Positions 52,000-63,946 of a stretch of DNA of 64,000 bases are shown in pieces. Source of the stretch: an uncultured Nostocoides sp. (GTDB lineage: Bacteria > Actinomycetota > Actinomycetes > Actinomycetales > Dermatophilaceae); NCBI GenBank assembly GCA_937873315.1, contig CALMQX010000034.1, positions 235,002 to 299,001 on the forward strand, given 5' to 3'. Both the position numbers and the translations under genes were made by a program. Position 1 is the stretch's first letter. Every line of letters begins with the position of its first letter. Under the pieces are notes generated by a model. The model did not search any database. It was not told the DNA's origin and worked only from the letters and a program-made list of their open reading frames with translations.

Positions 52000-52127
52000 C
52001 AACTTTCCCGCCTGATGCCGGAACCTTCCGCTTCAGGTCCCTTGTAAGGGGCCCCAACCGAAAGGTTCCGGCACGCGGCGGGAAAGTTGAGGCGCGTGGG
52101 GCGGCGGGAAAGTTGAGGCGCGTGGGG
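52000..52127. repeat. Dispersed palindromic element, copy E
   Basis: Outer arms CAACTTTCCCGCC (52000-52012) and GGCGGGAAAGTTG (52077-52089) are perfect; inner GGAACCTT/AAGGTTCC and a degenerate GGTCCCTT/AAGGGGCC core. The right arm is duplicated (52101-52127). Confidence 0.88.
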
Positions 52128-52132
52128 CCCGG

Positions 52133-52423
52133 TCAGCCGAGGCGGTCGAGGTATGCCGCGAGCGCCTCTGGCGTCCAGGTCTGCTCCAGGGAGGCCGCCG
52201 TCAATTCGGCGGCCTCCTGCGCAGAGCCCTGCGCGGGCGTCCAGTCCGAGCGCTGCCAGCCCGCCAAATAGCCATCCGCATCCTCGGCGCCCAGTCGCAT
52301 GGCGGCCTCGTCAATGGCTTCCTGAAAGCGCGCAGCGAGCATGACCTTGACCTGCTGATCTCCCTCGCGCGCGACCACGAGCGATGGCAGCTCGCGCCAG
52401 GAGGTCACCTGTACATCCGTCAC
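52133..52423 (-). CDS. Virulence-factor-domain small protein (PF13769-like)
   Basis: 96 residues: VTSWRELPSLVVAREGDQ and ARFQEAIDEAAMRLGAEDAD then YLAGWQRSDWTP. The pattern matches the short actinobacterial proteins labelled 'virulence factor' in Pfam; no function is known. It is divergent from the SNF2 gene. Confidence 0.8.
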   Translation of the reverse strand: MTDVQVTSWRELPSLVVAREGDQQVKVMLAARFQEAIDEAAMRLGAEDADGYLAGWQRSDWTPAQGSAQEAAELTAASLEQTWTPEALAAYLDRLG

Positions 52424-52542
52424 GATCGACCTTCCTTCCAGAGCAGAGCACTGAGTATGCCGTTCGCGCCATCCTTGTGGACAACCAACGCCGATGTCAG
52501 CGACGCGGCATACGGTGTCCTTCTGATAGGCGGAGGTGGGCA

Positions 52543-55827
<3,285 letters not shown>

Positions 55828-55832
55828 ACTGG

Positions 55833-55868
55833 CTGCGCCCGGGCCTGCCTGAGCAGATCCGGGCGCAG
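55833..55868 (+). terminator. Hairpin terminator after SNF2
   Basis: CTGCGCCCGG (55833-55842) pairs with CCGGGCGCAG (55859-55868). It lies between the convergent SNF2 and antitoxin-like genes. Confidence 0.75.
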
Positions 55869-55882
55869 TGGCAGGGAAGGGG

Positions 55883-56290
55883 TCAGACAGTGGGGGCCGC
55901 CGGGTCGGTCGGCTCGTCCGAACCCACCGACTCCTCCGCGCCCGCGTACTGGTTCGGCTCCTGTGTCGGCTCCTGTGCCGAACGGCCCTGAGCGGCCAAG
56001 AGATCCACGCCCTTGGCGACCTGGGTACGGACGGTGGATACCTGCGACTGGTACTTGCCGCCGGTGCGGGTGTTGAACTCGGTGGCCGCCTTGTCGAGCA
56101 TGCCCTCGACCTTGTCGCGGTTCTCGGCGGCATACGTGCCAGCCTTGTCGATGCCCTTGCGGACGGCTTCGTCGCCCTTGCGAATGGCCTCATCGGCCTT
56201 ACCGGCGAGCTCGACGAGCTTGGGGTCGAGGCCGCGGGTGGCGGCCTGATCCTTGAGCGACGGCCAGGGCTGCGCGGACGTGCTGGTCAT
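55883..56290 (-). CDS. MT0933-like antitoxin-family protein
   Basis: 135 residues, helical and charged: DEAIRKGDEAVRKGIDKAGT, then MLDKAATEFNTRTGGKYQSQ, the mark of the PF14013 family (MT0933/Rv0909). No toxin gene is next to it, so it may be a stand-alone or phasin-like homologue. The C-terminus is acidic and disordered. Confidence 0.72.
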   Translation of the reverse strand: MTSTSAQPWPSLKDQAATRGLDPKLVELAGKADEAIRKGDEAVRKGIDKAGTYAAENRDKVEGMLDKAATEFNTRTGGKYQSQVSTVRTQVAKGVDLLAAQGRSAQEPTQEPNQYAGAEESVGSDEPTDPAAPTV

Positions 56291-56425
56291 GGTGGTGATC
56301 CCCTCGGGAGGTGGTGCTGAACCCAGCGGTCGCGTGAGTCCGATGGTAGAACCGTGGCAACCTTCCAGATTGTTCCCCGCGCTGGCACACTGTGGGCAGC
56401 CTGACCGACCGAGGAGTATGCCCCC

Positions 56426-57214
56426 ATGGAGACCGTGCCCAACGCCGACGTGGCGCCTGCACCCGCAGGCCGCTTGACCGGTCGGGAGTGGCGCACTGCG
56501 GTGGAGTTGGCGACCTCAGCGCTGGCCTTGCGGGTCGTGGACAGTTGGCCCCGCGGGGATGAGCATCCGGTGATGGTCTTGCCCGGCTTTATGGCTGGCC
56601 CGGACAGCACACTCTTCCTGCGTCGAACCCTGCGACGGCTGGGCTATCGCACCCATGACTGGGGGCTCGGCCGCAACCTCGGGGTGCGCCCCGGCCTTGA
56701 GGACGCCATGCTCGACAAGCTCATGGAGCTCTACGACCGCTATGGCACTCCGGTCTCGCTCATCGGCTGGAGCGCCGGTGGCATCTACGCTCGCGAGCTG
56801 GCCCGTCGGGCCCCCGATGCGGTGCGCATGGTGATCACGCTGGGGTCACCCTTCCGCGGCCACCCGAGCTCGACCCGGGCCTGGCGGTTCTACAAATTCA
56901 TGAACCGGCACGATCTCACGCATCAGCTCACCAGCCCCGAGAAGCGAGCCGAGCGCGAGCAGCCACTGCAGGTCCCCACGACGTGTATCTACTCGCGCAA
57001 GGACGGCATCGTGGCATGGGAGTGCTGCATGTCCTTGCCCGCCGAACGAACCGAAAACATCGAGGTGGACGCGACCCACCTGGGCTACGGGCACCACCTG
57101 ACCACCTTGAAGGTGATCGCCGACCGCTTGGCCACACACCCTGACCAGTGGCATCCGTATGCGGCGGCGCCACCCGCGAGCGACGGCGGCCTCCCGCACG
57201 CCGCCACCGGCTGA
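56426..57214 (+). CDS. Alpha/beta hydrolase
   Basis: 262 residues. Nucleophile elbow GWSAGG (in VSLIGWSAGGIYARE), an aspartate in YSRKDGIV and a His in THLGYGHH. VMVLPGFMAGPDSTLFLRR forms the oxyanion area. It precedes a WS/DGAT gene by 1 bp, so a lipid (acylglycerol or wax ester) substrate is likely. Confidence 0.9.
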   Translation: METVPNADVAPAPAGRLTGREWRTAVELATSALALRVVDSWPRGDEHPVMVLPGFMAGPDSTLFLRRTLRRLGYRTHDWGLGRNLGVRPGLEDAMLDKLMELYDRYGTPVSLIGWSAGGIYARELARRAPDAVRMVITLGSPFRGHPSSTRAWRFYKFMNRHDLTHQLTSPEKRAEREQPLQVPTTCIYSRKDGIVAWECCMSLPAERTENIEVDATHLGYGHHLTTLKVIADRLATHPDQWHPYAAAPPASDGGLPHAATG

Positions 57215-57215
57215 C

Positions 57216-58607
57216 ATGGGGGGCGCACGCTGGGCGATGCCGCTGGACGCCTTCTTCTTGATGTCCGAGTCCGAGCAGACCCAGATGCATGTCGCTGCGC
57301 TCATGCCCTTTCACCTGCCGGCCGATGCGCCCGCCCGATTCGTCAGCGATCTGGTCGCCGAAGCCCGTAGGGCCCCGGTTGAGCGTCCCTGGAGCCTGCG
57401 CCTGCAGACCCATCGCGCCATGCGTCAGCCGGTGCATCGCTGGATCAAGGACGGCGACTTCGACATCAACTACCACGTGCGGCATTCGGCGCTGCCCTCT
57501 CCCGCCGGCGAGCGCGAACTCGGCGTTTTGATCTCCCGCTTGCATTCCAACCCCCTGGACTTCTCCCGGCCGCCGTGGGAACTGCATGTCATCGAGGGGC
57601 TGAGCGAGCGTCGGTATGCCGTGTACGTCAAGATTCACCACGCGCTCGTGGATGGCTTCACCGGCATGCGGATGATGGCGCGCAGCCTGTCCAGCGACCC
57701 GCAGGACCGGCAGACGCCGCTCTTCTTCTCGGTGCCGCCACCGCGCCGCCCGGATGATGCCGGGCCGCGGCCGAGCATCCTCGCCCAGTTCACCAAGGCG
57801 GCCGTGGGTATGCCGGGGGCGCTCGCAGCAGCGGCCGGGACGGTCGTGCGCAGCCGCGGGTCGGGCGCCCTCGTCGGGCCCTACCAAGCGCCGGACTCGC
57901 TGCTGAACCAGCGCATCGGCCGCAACCGTCGGTTCGCCACCCAACTCTGGGATCTCGAGCGCCTCCGGCTCATCAGCAAGGCCTCGGGCGGCACTCTCAA
58001 CGACGTGCTGCTGGCCGCCTGCGCCGGAGGGCTGCGCACCTTCCTCAGCGAGTTGGACGGCCTCCCTGACGATCCCCTGGTCGCTTTCTTACCGGTCAAT
58101 GTGCGCACACCCGGAGGCAATGGACCCTCGGGCAATGTCGTGGGCGCGATCTACGCCGGCCTGGGTACCCAACTGAGCGACCCACGTGAGCGGATGGCCG
58201 CGATCATCGAGTCCACCACCGCTGCCAAGGCCGAGCTCTCGGGGTTGGGACCCGAGGCGGCCATGACCTATAGCGCTGCGCTGCTCAGCCCCGGCGCGCT
58301 CCAGATCGGGGCCGCGATGTCCGGGCTGCCTAGCCCCTTGTCGGCGAGTTTCAACGTGTGCATCTCCAACGTGCCCGGACCGAGCGAGCCGCTGTACTGG
58401 CGGGGTGCCAGGCTGCAGGCGAGCTACCCGGTCTCCATCCCGGTGCACTCGATGGCCCTCAATATCACCGCGCACTCGTACGCGGGGACCCTGGCCGTGG
58501 GTTTTGTCGGGGACCGCGAGGCCCTGCCGAGTCTGCAGCGGCTCGCCGTCCACACCGGCGAGGCCCTCAGCGAACTCGAGCAGGCATACGGGACCGCGGC
58601 TCGCTAG
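57216..58607 (+). CDS. Wax ester synthase/diacylglycerol acyltransferase (WS/DGAT)
   Basis: 463 residues from ATG 57216. The active site HHALVDG (VKIHHALVDGFTGMRM) is intact and the PLDFSRPPWELHVIEGL stretch typical. The C-terminal half has FNVCISNVPGPSEPLYWRGA. It makes triacylglycerol or wax esters from acyl-CoA. The hydrolase upstream could be its lipase partner. This fits storage-lipid metabolism, together with the LprG-P55 pair elsewhere. Confidence 0.94.
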   Translation: MGGARWAMPLDAFFLMSESEQTQMHVAALMPFHLPADAPARFVSDLVAEARRAPVERPWSLRLQTHRAMRQPVHRWIKDGDFDINYHVRHSALPSPAGERELGVLISRLHSNPLDFSRPPWELHVIEGLSERRYAVYVKIHHALVDGFTGMRMMARSLSSDPQDRQTPLFFSVPPPRRPDDAGPRPSILAQFTKAAVGMPGALAAAAGTVVRSRGSGALVGPYQAPDSLLNQRIGRNRRFATQLWDLERLRLISKASGGTLNDVLLAACAGGLRTFLSELDGLPDDPLVAFLPVNVRTPGGNGPSGNVVGAIYAGLGTQLSDPRERMAAIIESTTAAKAELSGLGPEAAMTYSAALLSPGALQIGAAMSGLPSPLSASFNVCISNVPGPSEPLYWRGARLQASYPVSIPVHSMALNITAHSYAGTLAVGFVGDREALPSLQRLAVHTGEALSELEQAYGTAAR

Positions 58608-58690
58608 GCCGCCCACCCCGATCTTTCCCAGATCTGACGAGTTGCTTGCGCAGGCTCGGCAGGCCCGGAAGCGCGACGTACCCTGACGCC

Positions 58691-59104
58691 ATGAGCATCG
58701 AGCCCGGCCGCGCCCGCTACGTGTCCCTGACCACCTTCCGCGCATCCGGCCAGGGAGTGTCCACCCCCGTATGGATCGCTCCGACGGTGGCCGGCTTGGG
58801 TGAGCCTGGGGATCTGGTGGTGATCTCCGAGCTCGACACCTGGAAGGTCAAGCGCCTGCGCAAGGACTCGCGCGTGGAGTTGCGCCCCTGCGACATGCGT
58901 GGCCGCGTCGAGGCCGATGCGCCGACGTGGACCGGCCAGGGACGCATCGCCGCCGAGCCCGAGGACGTTCGCTTGGTCAAGCGCGCCATCGGTGACAAAT
59001 ACGGGTGGTGGTACCACGCATTCGCTGCCGTCGAGCGCGTCATGGTTCGGGTTCGCCCCTCCTACCCTGCCCGAGCCGGGATCATCATCACGCTGGATAG
59101 TTGA
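58691..59104 (+). CDS. PPOX-class F420-dependent oxidoreductase
   Basis: 137 residues from ATG 58691. The split-barrel fold has YVSLTTFRASGQGVSTPVWI at the start, KVKRLRKDSRVELRPCDMRG and GDKYGWWYHAFAAVERV. The first of a run of coupled genes; the stop overlaps the ligase start (TGATG). Confidence 0.88.
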   Translation: MSIEPGRARYVSLTTFRASGQGVSTPVWIAPTVAGLGEPGDLVVISELDTWKVKRLRKDSRVELRPCDMRGRVEADAPTWTGQGRIAAEPEDVRLVKRAIGDKYGWWYHAFAAVERVMVRVRPSYPARAGIIITLDS

Positions 59105-60651
59105 TGGCACTGACGCTGACCGAACTCGTCACGACCCACACTGCGGTCGCAGCCACTCGGGCGCGCACGGCCAAGACCGCGGCCCTCGCGGCTTGCCTGC
59201 GGGAGAGCGACGCCAGCGAGGTCGCGGCCACCGTGGCCTATCTCTCCGGCCGAGTGCCCCAGCGGCGCCTCGGGGTGGGCTGGCGGTCACTGGCGGAACT
59301 GCCACCCGCTGCCGCCACCGGCACCCTGACCGTGAGCGGTGTCGATCGCGCCTTCCAGGTCTTGGCGGATGCCTCGGGGCCGGGCTCGGCCGGGCTTCGA
59401 CGAGACACCCTGATGGCCCTGCTGCGCACGGCTAGCGAGCCTGAGCAGGAGTTCCTCCGGGCGCTGATCACGGGCAACCTGCGGCAAGGGGCGCTGGACG
59501 GGGTGATCCTCCAGGCGATCGCGGCGGCATACGACCTCCCGGACGCGCTCGTGCGCCGCGCGGCGATGCTCGCTGGCAGCCCGGCCGCGGTCGCTGCGGC
59601 AGCCGCTCAGGGTGGCCACGACGCGGTAGCGGCCATCCGGCTCGAGGTCGGCCGGCCGATTCAACCCATGCTGGCTTCGTCAGCCAAGGCCGTGGCCGAG
59701 GCGGTCGCCACTGCTGGACAAGGCCGGGTCCTCGTTGATGCCAAGCTGGACGGCATCCGCCTTCAAGTGCACCGGCGCGCCGGCGTCGTCAGCCTCTACA
59801 CGCGCAGCCTCGAAGACATCACCGAGCGACTTCCTGACGTGGTGCCCCTGATCGAGGCATTGCCCGGCGGGGATCTGGTCCTAGACGGTGAGGCCATTGC
59901 GCTGCGGGCGGATGGCCGACCCGAGCCCTTCCAAGTGACCGGTGCGCGCACCGCCAGCACGGCTGACCTGGAGGACCTGCAGACGCGGGTGCCGCTGTCG
60001 ACCTTCATCTTCGATGTGATGCATCGCGATGGAGTCGACCTGCTTGACGAACCGGCGCACGTGCGGGATGGGCATCTGCGCGAGCTCGCGCCGCACCTCA
60101 TGGTTGAGCGCCTAGTTACCAGTGACGTCGGCCAAGCTGAGTCCTTCAACGTGGCGGCCCTCTCCCGAGGGCATGAGGGAGTCGTGGTCAAGGCTGCGGA
60201 CAGCACGTATGCCGCTGGCCGCCGAGGCAGCGAGTGGGTCAAGGTCAAGCCGGTCCACACCGTCGACTTGGTGGTCCTCGCCGTCGAGTGGGGCTCCGGG
60301 CGTCGCCAGGGCTGGCTGTCCAATCTGCACTTGGGTGCACGCGACGAAGTCACCGGCGAACTGGTGATGGTCGGCAAGACGTTCAAAGGCATGACGGACG
60401 AGATGTTGCGTTGGCAGACACGGCGATTCACCGAGTTGGCTAGCTCCGGAACCGACGGTTGGGTGGTGAACCTGCGGCCCGAGCAAGTCGTCGAGATCGC
60501 CTTCGACGGGGTTCAGCGCTCCACCAGGTATGCCGGTGGGCTGGCACTCAGATTTGCCCGGGTCGTGCGCTATCGCGACGACAAAGAGGTCTCCCAGATC
60601 GACACCCTCGAGGCGCTGCGACGCACGAGTGGGGCAGGAGCGGACGCATGA
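59104..60651 (+). CDS. ATP-dependent DNA ligase
   Basis: 515 residues from ATG 59104. The nucleotidyl-lysine motif is KLDGIRLQVHR; EGVVVKAADSTY and WVKVKPVHTVDLVVLAVEWG are motifs IV and V. The length fits mycobacterial LigB, a non-essential repair ligase. It lies between PPOX and the sulfite-oxidase-like gene. Confidence 0.93.
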   Translation: MALTLTELVTTHTAVAATRARTAKTAALAACLRESDASEVAATVAYLSGRVPQRRLGVGWRSLAELPPAAATGTLTVSGVDRAFQVLADASGPGSAGLRRDTLMALLRTASEPEQEFLRALITGNLRQGALDGVILQAIAAAYDLPDALVRRAAMLAGSPAAVAAAAAQGGHDAVAAIRLEVGRPIQPMLASSAKAVAEAVATAGQGRVLVDAKLDGIRLQVHRRAGVVSLYTRSLEDITERLPDVVPLIEALPGGDLVLDGEAIALRADGRPEPFQVTGARTASTADLEDLQTRVPLSTFIFDVMHRDGVDLLDEPAHVRDGHLRELAPHLMVERLVTSDVGQAESFNVAALSRGHEGVVVKAADSTYAAGRRGSEWVKVKPVHTVDLVVLAVEWGSGRRQGWLSNLHLGARDEVTGELVMVGKTFKGMTDEMLRWQTRRFTELASSGTDGWVVNLRPEQVVEIAFDGVQRSTRYAGGLALRFARVVRYRDDKEVSQIDTLEALRRTSGAGADA

Positions 60652-62189
60652 TCAGCACGCGACGAGCAGCGGCATACGGCCTGGTGAGCGCACTGGCAGG
60701 CATGGCGACCGGCCATCTGGTCGCCGCCCTGCTCGCCCCTGAGGCATCCCCGGTCCTCGCGGTCGGCTCAGCCGTCATCGATGCAACCCCGCGCGCGGTC
60801 AAGGAATGGGCGGTGAGCGCCCTCGGCACCGCAGACAAGAGCGTGCTCTTGGGCACGGTCTCGCTCGTGACAGCGGCGCTGGCCGCCGGCGCTGGGGTCC
60901 TCTCCCGGCGACGAGTCGCCTACGGAGCGACCTTCATCGCCCTCCTCGGGGCGCTTGCCCTGACGGCGGCCGTGACCCGGCCCGCGTCCACCCCAATCTT
61001 CGCCATCCCCGCGGTGGTGGCGACCGGAGTTGGGCTCCTGGTCCTTGGTCACCTCTTCCGTCGGCACACCGCCACCAGCCAGCTGGAGAACCCACTGGAC
61101 CACACGGCATACGCGCCTGGAGCGCCGGCGACTCCACGGCGGCGCAGCGTGCTGACCGGTGCGACCGGCATCGGGATTGGATCGGCCCTGGTGGGGGCCC
61201 TCGGTCAGGGCCTCATGCGCCCGGATCCCGCGGCCGGGGTGACCTTGCCAGTGCCGGCGGCGCCCGCTGCCCCGCTACCCCCCGGCCTTGAGTCGACCGT
61301 GCCGGGAATCTCGCCGCTACGTACCCCGGTCGCCGACTTCTATCGCATCGACACTGCTTTGACGATCCCGCGCGTCGATCCGGGCACCTGGGCGCTCACC
61401 ATCGACGGCATGGTCGATCGTGAGGTGCGGTTCACGTTTGCTGACCTGCTCGCCATGGATCTGCTCGAGAGCGATGTCACGATCAACTGCGTCAGCAACG
61501 AGGTGGGCGGCCCCTATATCGGGTCAGCTCGCTGGACCGGGGTCTTGGTCAAGGACTTGCTCGCGCGCGCTGGGGTGCACCCCGAGGCTGAGCAGGCGTA
61601 CACGGTGTCGGTGGACGGGATGACCATTTCGATCCCGCTCGAGGCTCTCATGGACGATCGTGGCGCGCTGCTCGCCATCGGGATGAATGGCGAGCCGTTG
61701 CCGACGCAGCATGGCTTCCCCGCCCGGCTCATCACCCCGGGACTGTATGGCTACGTCGGGGCCACCAAGTGGGTGGAGCGGCTGTACGTGACCACGTACG
61801 CCAAGGCAGCCGCCTATTGGAGCGAGCGCGGCTGGGCCGAACGCGCCGAGGTCAAGACCCAAACTCGGATCGACACCCCGAAGGCGGGGACCGGTATCGC
61901 CGCGGGGGAGGTCGCCATTGCCGGAGTGGCCTGGGCGCAGGCGGGTGGCGGCATCAGCCGGGTCGAGGTTTCTGTGGATGGCGGCGGCTGGCTTCAGGCG
62001 CGCCTGGGCCCGGCGGTGGGGCCGGCGTACTGGCGCCAATGGCACCTGCCGTGGACTGCGACTCCAGGGCAACACACGCTCCGTGCTCGCGCGTCAGACG
62101 CCTCCGGAACCGTGCAGGATGAGACAGTCCGGCCGATCGCCCCCGATGGCGCCACGGGTTACCACGTGGTCGAGATCACGGTTCAGTAG
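60648..62189 (+). CDS. Membrane-anchored sulfite-oxidase-like molybdoenzyme
   Basis: 513 residues from ATG 60648 (ATGA overlap with ligase). Residues 1 to about 195 hold several membrane helices and a segment with an RRRSVLTG Arg pair; then the Moco domain with the Cys ligand in TINCVSNEVGGPYIG and a C-terminal dimer domain (VEVSVDGGGWLQARLGPAVG). Family SUOX/YedY-type; electrons from sulfite or another S/N-oxide substrate. It may end the sulfite produced by the sulfur island. Confidence 0.9.
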   Translation: MISTRRAAAYGLVSALAGMATGHLVAALLAPEASPVLAVGSAVIDATPRAVKEWAVSALGTADKSVLLGTVSLVTAALAAGAGVLSRRRVAYGATFIALLGALALTAAVTRPASTPIFAIPAVVATGVGLLVLGHLFRRHTATSQLENPLDHTAYAPGAPATPRRRSVLTGATGIGIGSALVGALGQGLMRPDPAAGVTLPVPAAPAAPLPPGLESTVPGISPLRTPVADFYRIDTALTIPRVDPGTWALTIDGMVDREVRFTFADLLAMDLLESDVTINCVSNEVGGPYIGSARWTGVLVKDLLARAGVHPEAEQAYTVSVDGMTISIPLEALMDDRGALLAIGMNGEPLPTQHGFPARLITPGLYGYVGATKWVERLYVTTYAKAAAYWSERGWAERAEVKTQTRIDTPKAGTGIAAGEVAIAGVAWAQAGGGISRVEVSVDGGGWLQARLGPAVGPAYWRQWHLPWTATPGQHTLRARASDASGTVQDETVRPIAPDGATGYHVVEITVQ

Positions 62190-62257
62190 GCGGAACGGTG
62201 AGGCTCTCAGACGGCTGGGCCCGCGCAGTGCCCATTTGGTCCTGGCATGATGCAGCC

Positions 62258-62926
62258 GTGACCCCCGCCGCCACGATTACCGCGCAGGCCAAAGCGCTTG
62301 CCGATGCGACGAGATTTGACATCTTTGAGCGGCTCCGCAGCAGCAAGGGCGCCCTACTCGTGGTGGACCTTGCCGAGACCATTCCGGTGCATCCCAACGC
62401 CATTCGTGGGCACCTCGACGTCCTCATCGAGGCTCGCTTGGTCGTGCGGGAGCCGGTGCGGCGACTAGGTCCGGGGCGCCCGGCATGGGCATATCGGGTG
62501 AGTCCCGGGGCGATCGAGCGGTGGGGCCTCACGACGCCCGCCGAAGAACTCGCTTCGATGCTGCTGGAGGTGCTCGACTCTGGCGCCAGCGCCAAGGAGA
62601 TCGGCGAGCGGGCGGGCACGCGCCTGCACGCATCCACCAGCGGGGTCCCGGGCAGTGGGCCCATCGAGGCGGTGGTCGGGGTTGCTCGGCGGCTGGGGTA
62701 CGAACCTCACCGGCCGCGCTCACGTACCGGTGGCGTGGTCGAAGTGTCCCTGAGTCGATGCCCCTGTCGCGGGTATCCGGAGAGTCAGGCGAGCATCATC
62801 AAGGAACTCCATGGGGCTGTGTTGCAGCAGGTCTGCAATGCCGAGGGAGGTGGGTATGTCCTCCAAGACCTGCTCCTGGGTCCCGCCGACGCGGCCTGCC
62901 GGATCGTGCTGGCGCCGACGCCATGA
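62258..62926 (+). CDS. ArsR-like HTH regulator with C-terminal cysteines
   Basis: 222 residues from GTG 62258; a GTG at 62198 is an alternative. A -10-like CATGAT (62246-62251) is 6 bp before GTG 62258, which fits a leaderless transcript. The winged helix is at about 10-80 (AKALADATRFDIFERLRSSK, VHPNAIRGHLDVLIEARLVV), and the C-terminal part has Cys residues in SRCPCRGY, QQVCNAEG and ADAACRIV, enough to bind an Fe-S cluster or zinc. SufR-like regulators have such a layout. Its stop overlaps the next gene. Confidence 0.75.
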   Translation: MTPAATITAQAKALADATRFDIFERLRSSKGALLVVDLAETIPVHPNAIRGHLDVLIEARLVVREPVRRLGPGRPAWAYRVSPGAIERWGLTTPAEELASMLLEVLDSGASAKEIGERAGTRLHASTSGVPGSGPIEAVVGVARRLGYEPHRPRSRTGGVVEVSLSRCPCRGYPESQASIIKELHGAVLQQVCNAEGGGYVLQDLLLGPADAACRIVLAPTP

Positions 62927-63696
62927 TGCTGTCGATTGCCCTGTGGGCGCTTGGTGCATCGCTGGGTGTTCTGGGCGTGACTGCCGTGGCGTCACGAGTG
63001 GTTGGCCGGTACTCGGTCGTGGATATTGCGTGGGGCTTGGCCTTCGTGGCTATTGCGGTGACTGCAGGCTTGGCCGGGAGTGGGACGCCGTGGCGTCGAG
63101 GGCTGCTCGTTGTCTTGGTCGGCGTGTGGGGTCTGCGGTTGGCGTGGCATATCGGCTCCCGGCAGCGAGGGCACGGGGAGGACCCGCGGTATACCGAGCT
63201 GATGCGGGGTCAGGGCTTCGGCACCGCGGTGTGGAAGGTCTTTGGCCTCCAAGCGGTCCTGGCATGGGTCGTGTCGGCCCCGGTGATCGGCGGCGCGACG
63301 ACGTCGGTGCGGTGGCCGTGGTTGGTGTGGGTTGGGGTCGTGCTGTGGGCTGTGGGCTTGGGCTTTGAAGCGATCGGGGATGCGCAGCTGGCGGCATTCA
63401 GGCGGGACCCGCAGCGCGGGCGAATCATGGATCGTGGTCTGTGGGGGTGGACGCGTCACCCTAACTATTTCGGTGATGCCTGCATGTGGTGGGGGCTGTG
63501 GTTGGTCGGCGGGCTGTCATCGGGGGCCCTGGTAGGTCTGGCCACGGTCATCGGGCCGGTGCTGATAACGCACCTGCTGCGCAATGTCTCGGGCGCTGCG
63601 CTGCTCGAACGAACGATGCGGACTCGGCCAGGGTGGGATGAGTATGCCGCCCGAGTGCCGATGTTCTTCCCGCGACCCCCGCGCGGCGATCGCTGA
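62923..63696 (+). CDS. DUF1295 membrane reductase-like protein
   Basis: 257 residues, about seven membrane helices. The signature RHPNYFGDACMWWGLWLVGG is that of DUF1295/steroid 5-alpha-reductase-like and isoprenylcysteine methyltransferase-like proteins. It overlaps the regulator gene (ATGATG). Substrate unknown. Confidence 0.88.
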   Translation: MMLSIALWALGASLGVLGVTAVASRVVGRYSVVDIAWGLAFVAIAVTAGLAGSGTPWRRGLLVVLVGVWGLRLAWHIGSRQRGHGEDPRYTELMRGQGFGTAVWKVFGLQAVLAWVVSAPVIGGATTSVRWPWLVWVGVVLWAVGLGFEAIGDAQLAAFRRDPQRGRIMDRGLWGWTRHPNYFGDACMWWGLWLVGGLSSGALVGLATVIGPVLITHLLRNVSGAALLERTMRTRPGWDEYAARVPMFFPRPPRGDR

Positions 63697-63770
63697 GGCG
63701 CGTCGGCGCTAGGGCGGCACGGCCGGCTTGCGGTGCAGTGCGGCTGGCGCCGTTTGCGGTGCAGTGCGGC

Positions 63771-63815
63771 GGTCACGGCGGTCACGGCGGTCACGGCGGT
63801 CACGGCGGTCACGGC
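63771..63815. repeat. Five 9-bp tandem repeats
   Basis: GGTCACGGC occurs five times in a row. Just before it, a 17-bp run (TTGCGGTGCAGTGCGGC) is present twice (63728 and 63754 area). No gene is seen in 63697-64000. Confidence 0.95.
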
Positions 63816-63845
63816 GAGCCGCCCCGCCCCTGTCCATTTCGCCCC

Positions 63846-63940
63846 CTCACACGCGAAAGTAACTCCTTGCACCCGCAAGCTAAGGCACCGCCCACCTGCG
63901 CATCCGCTTTCACACGAAAGGAGCTACTTTCGCGTGTGAG
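63846..63940. repeat. Long inverted repeat, 23-bp arms
   Basis: Left arm 63846-63868 and right arm 63918-63940 pair over 23 bp with one mismatch; the loop is 49 bp and contains a smaller inner copy (CACACGAAAGGAG). Function unknown. Confidence 0.85.
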
Positions 63941-63946
63941 GAGATC

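Noticed and set aside
55883..56290. Complete toxin-antitoxin pair
   Set aside because: Only an antitoxin-family protein is seen; neighbours are a helicase and a hydrolase.
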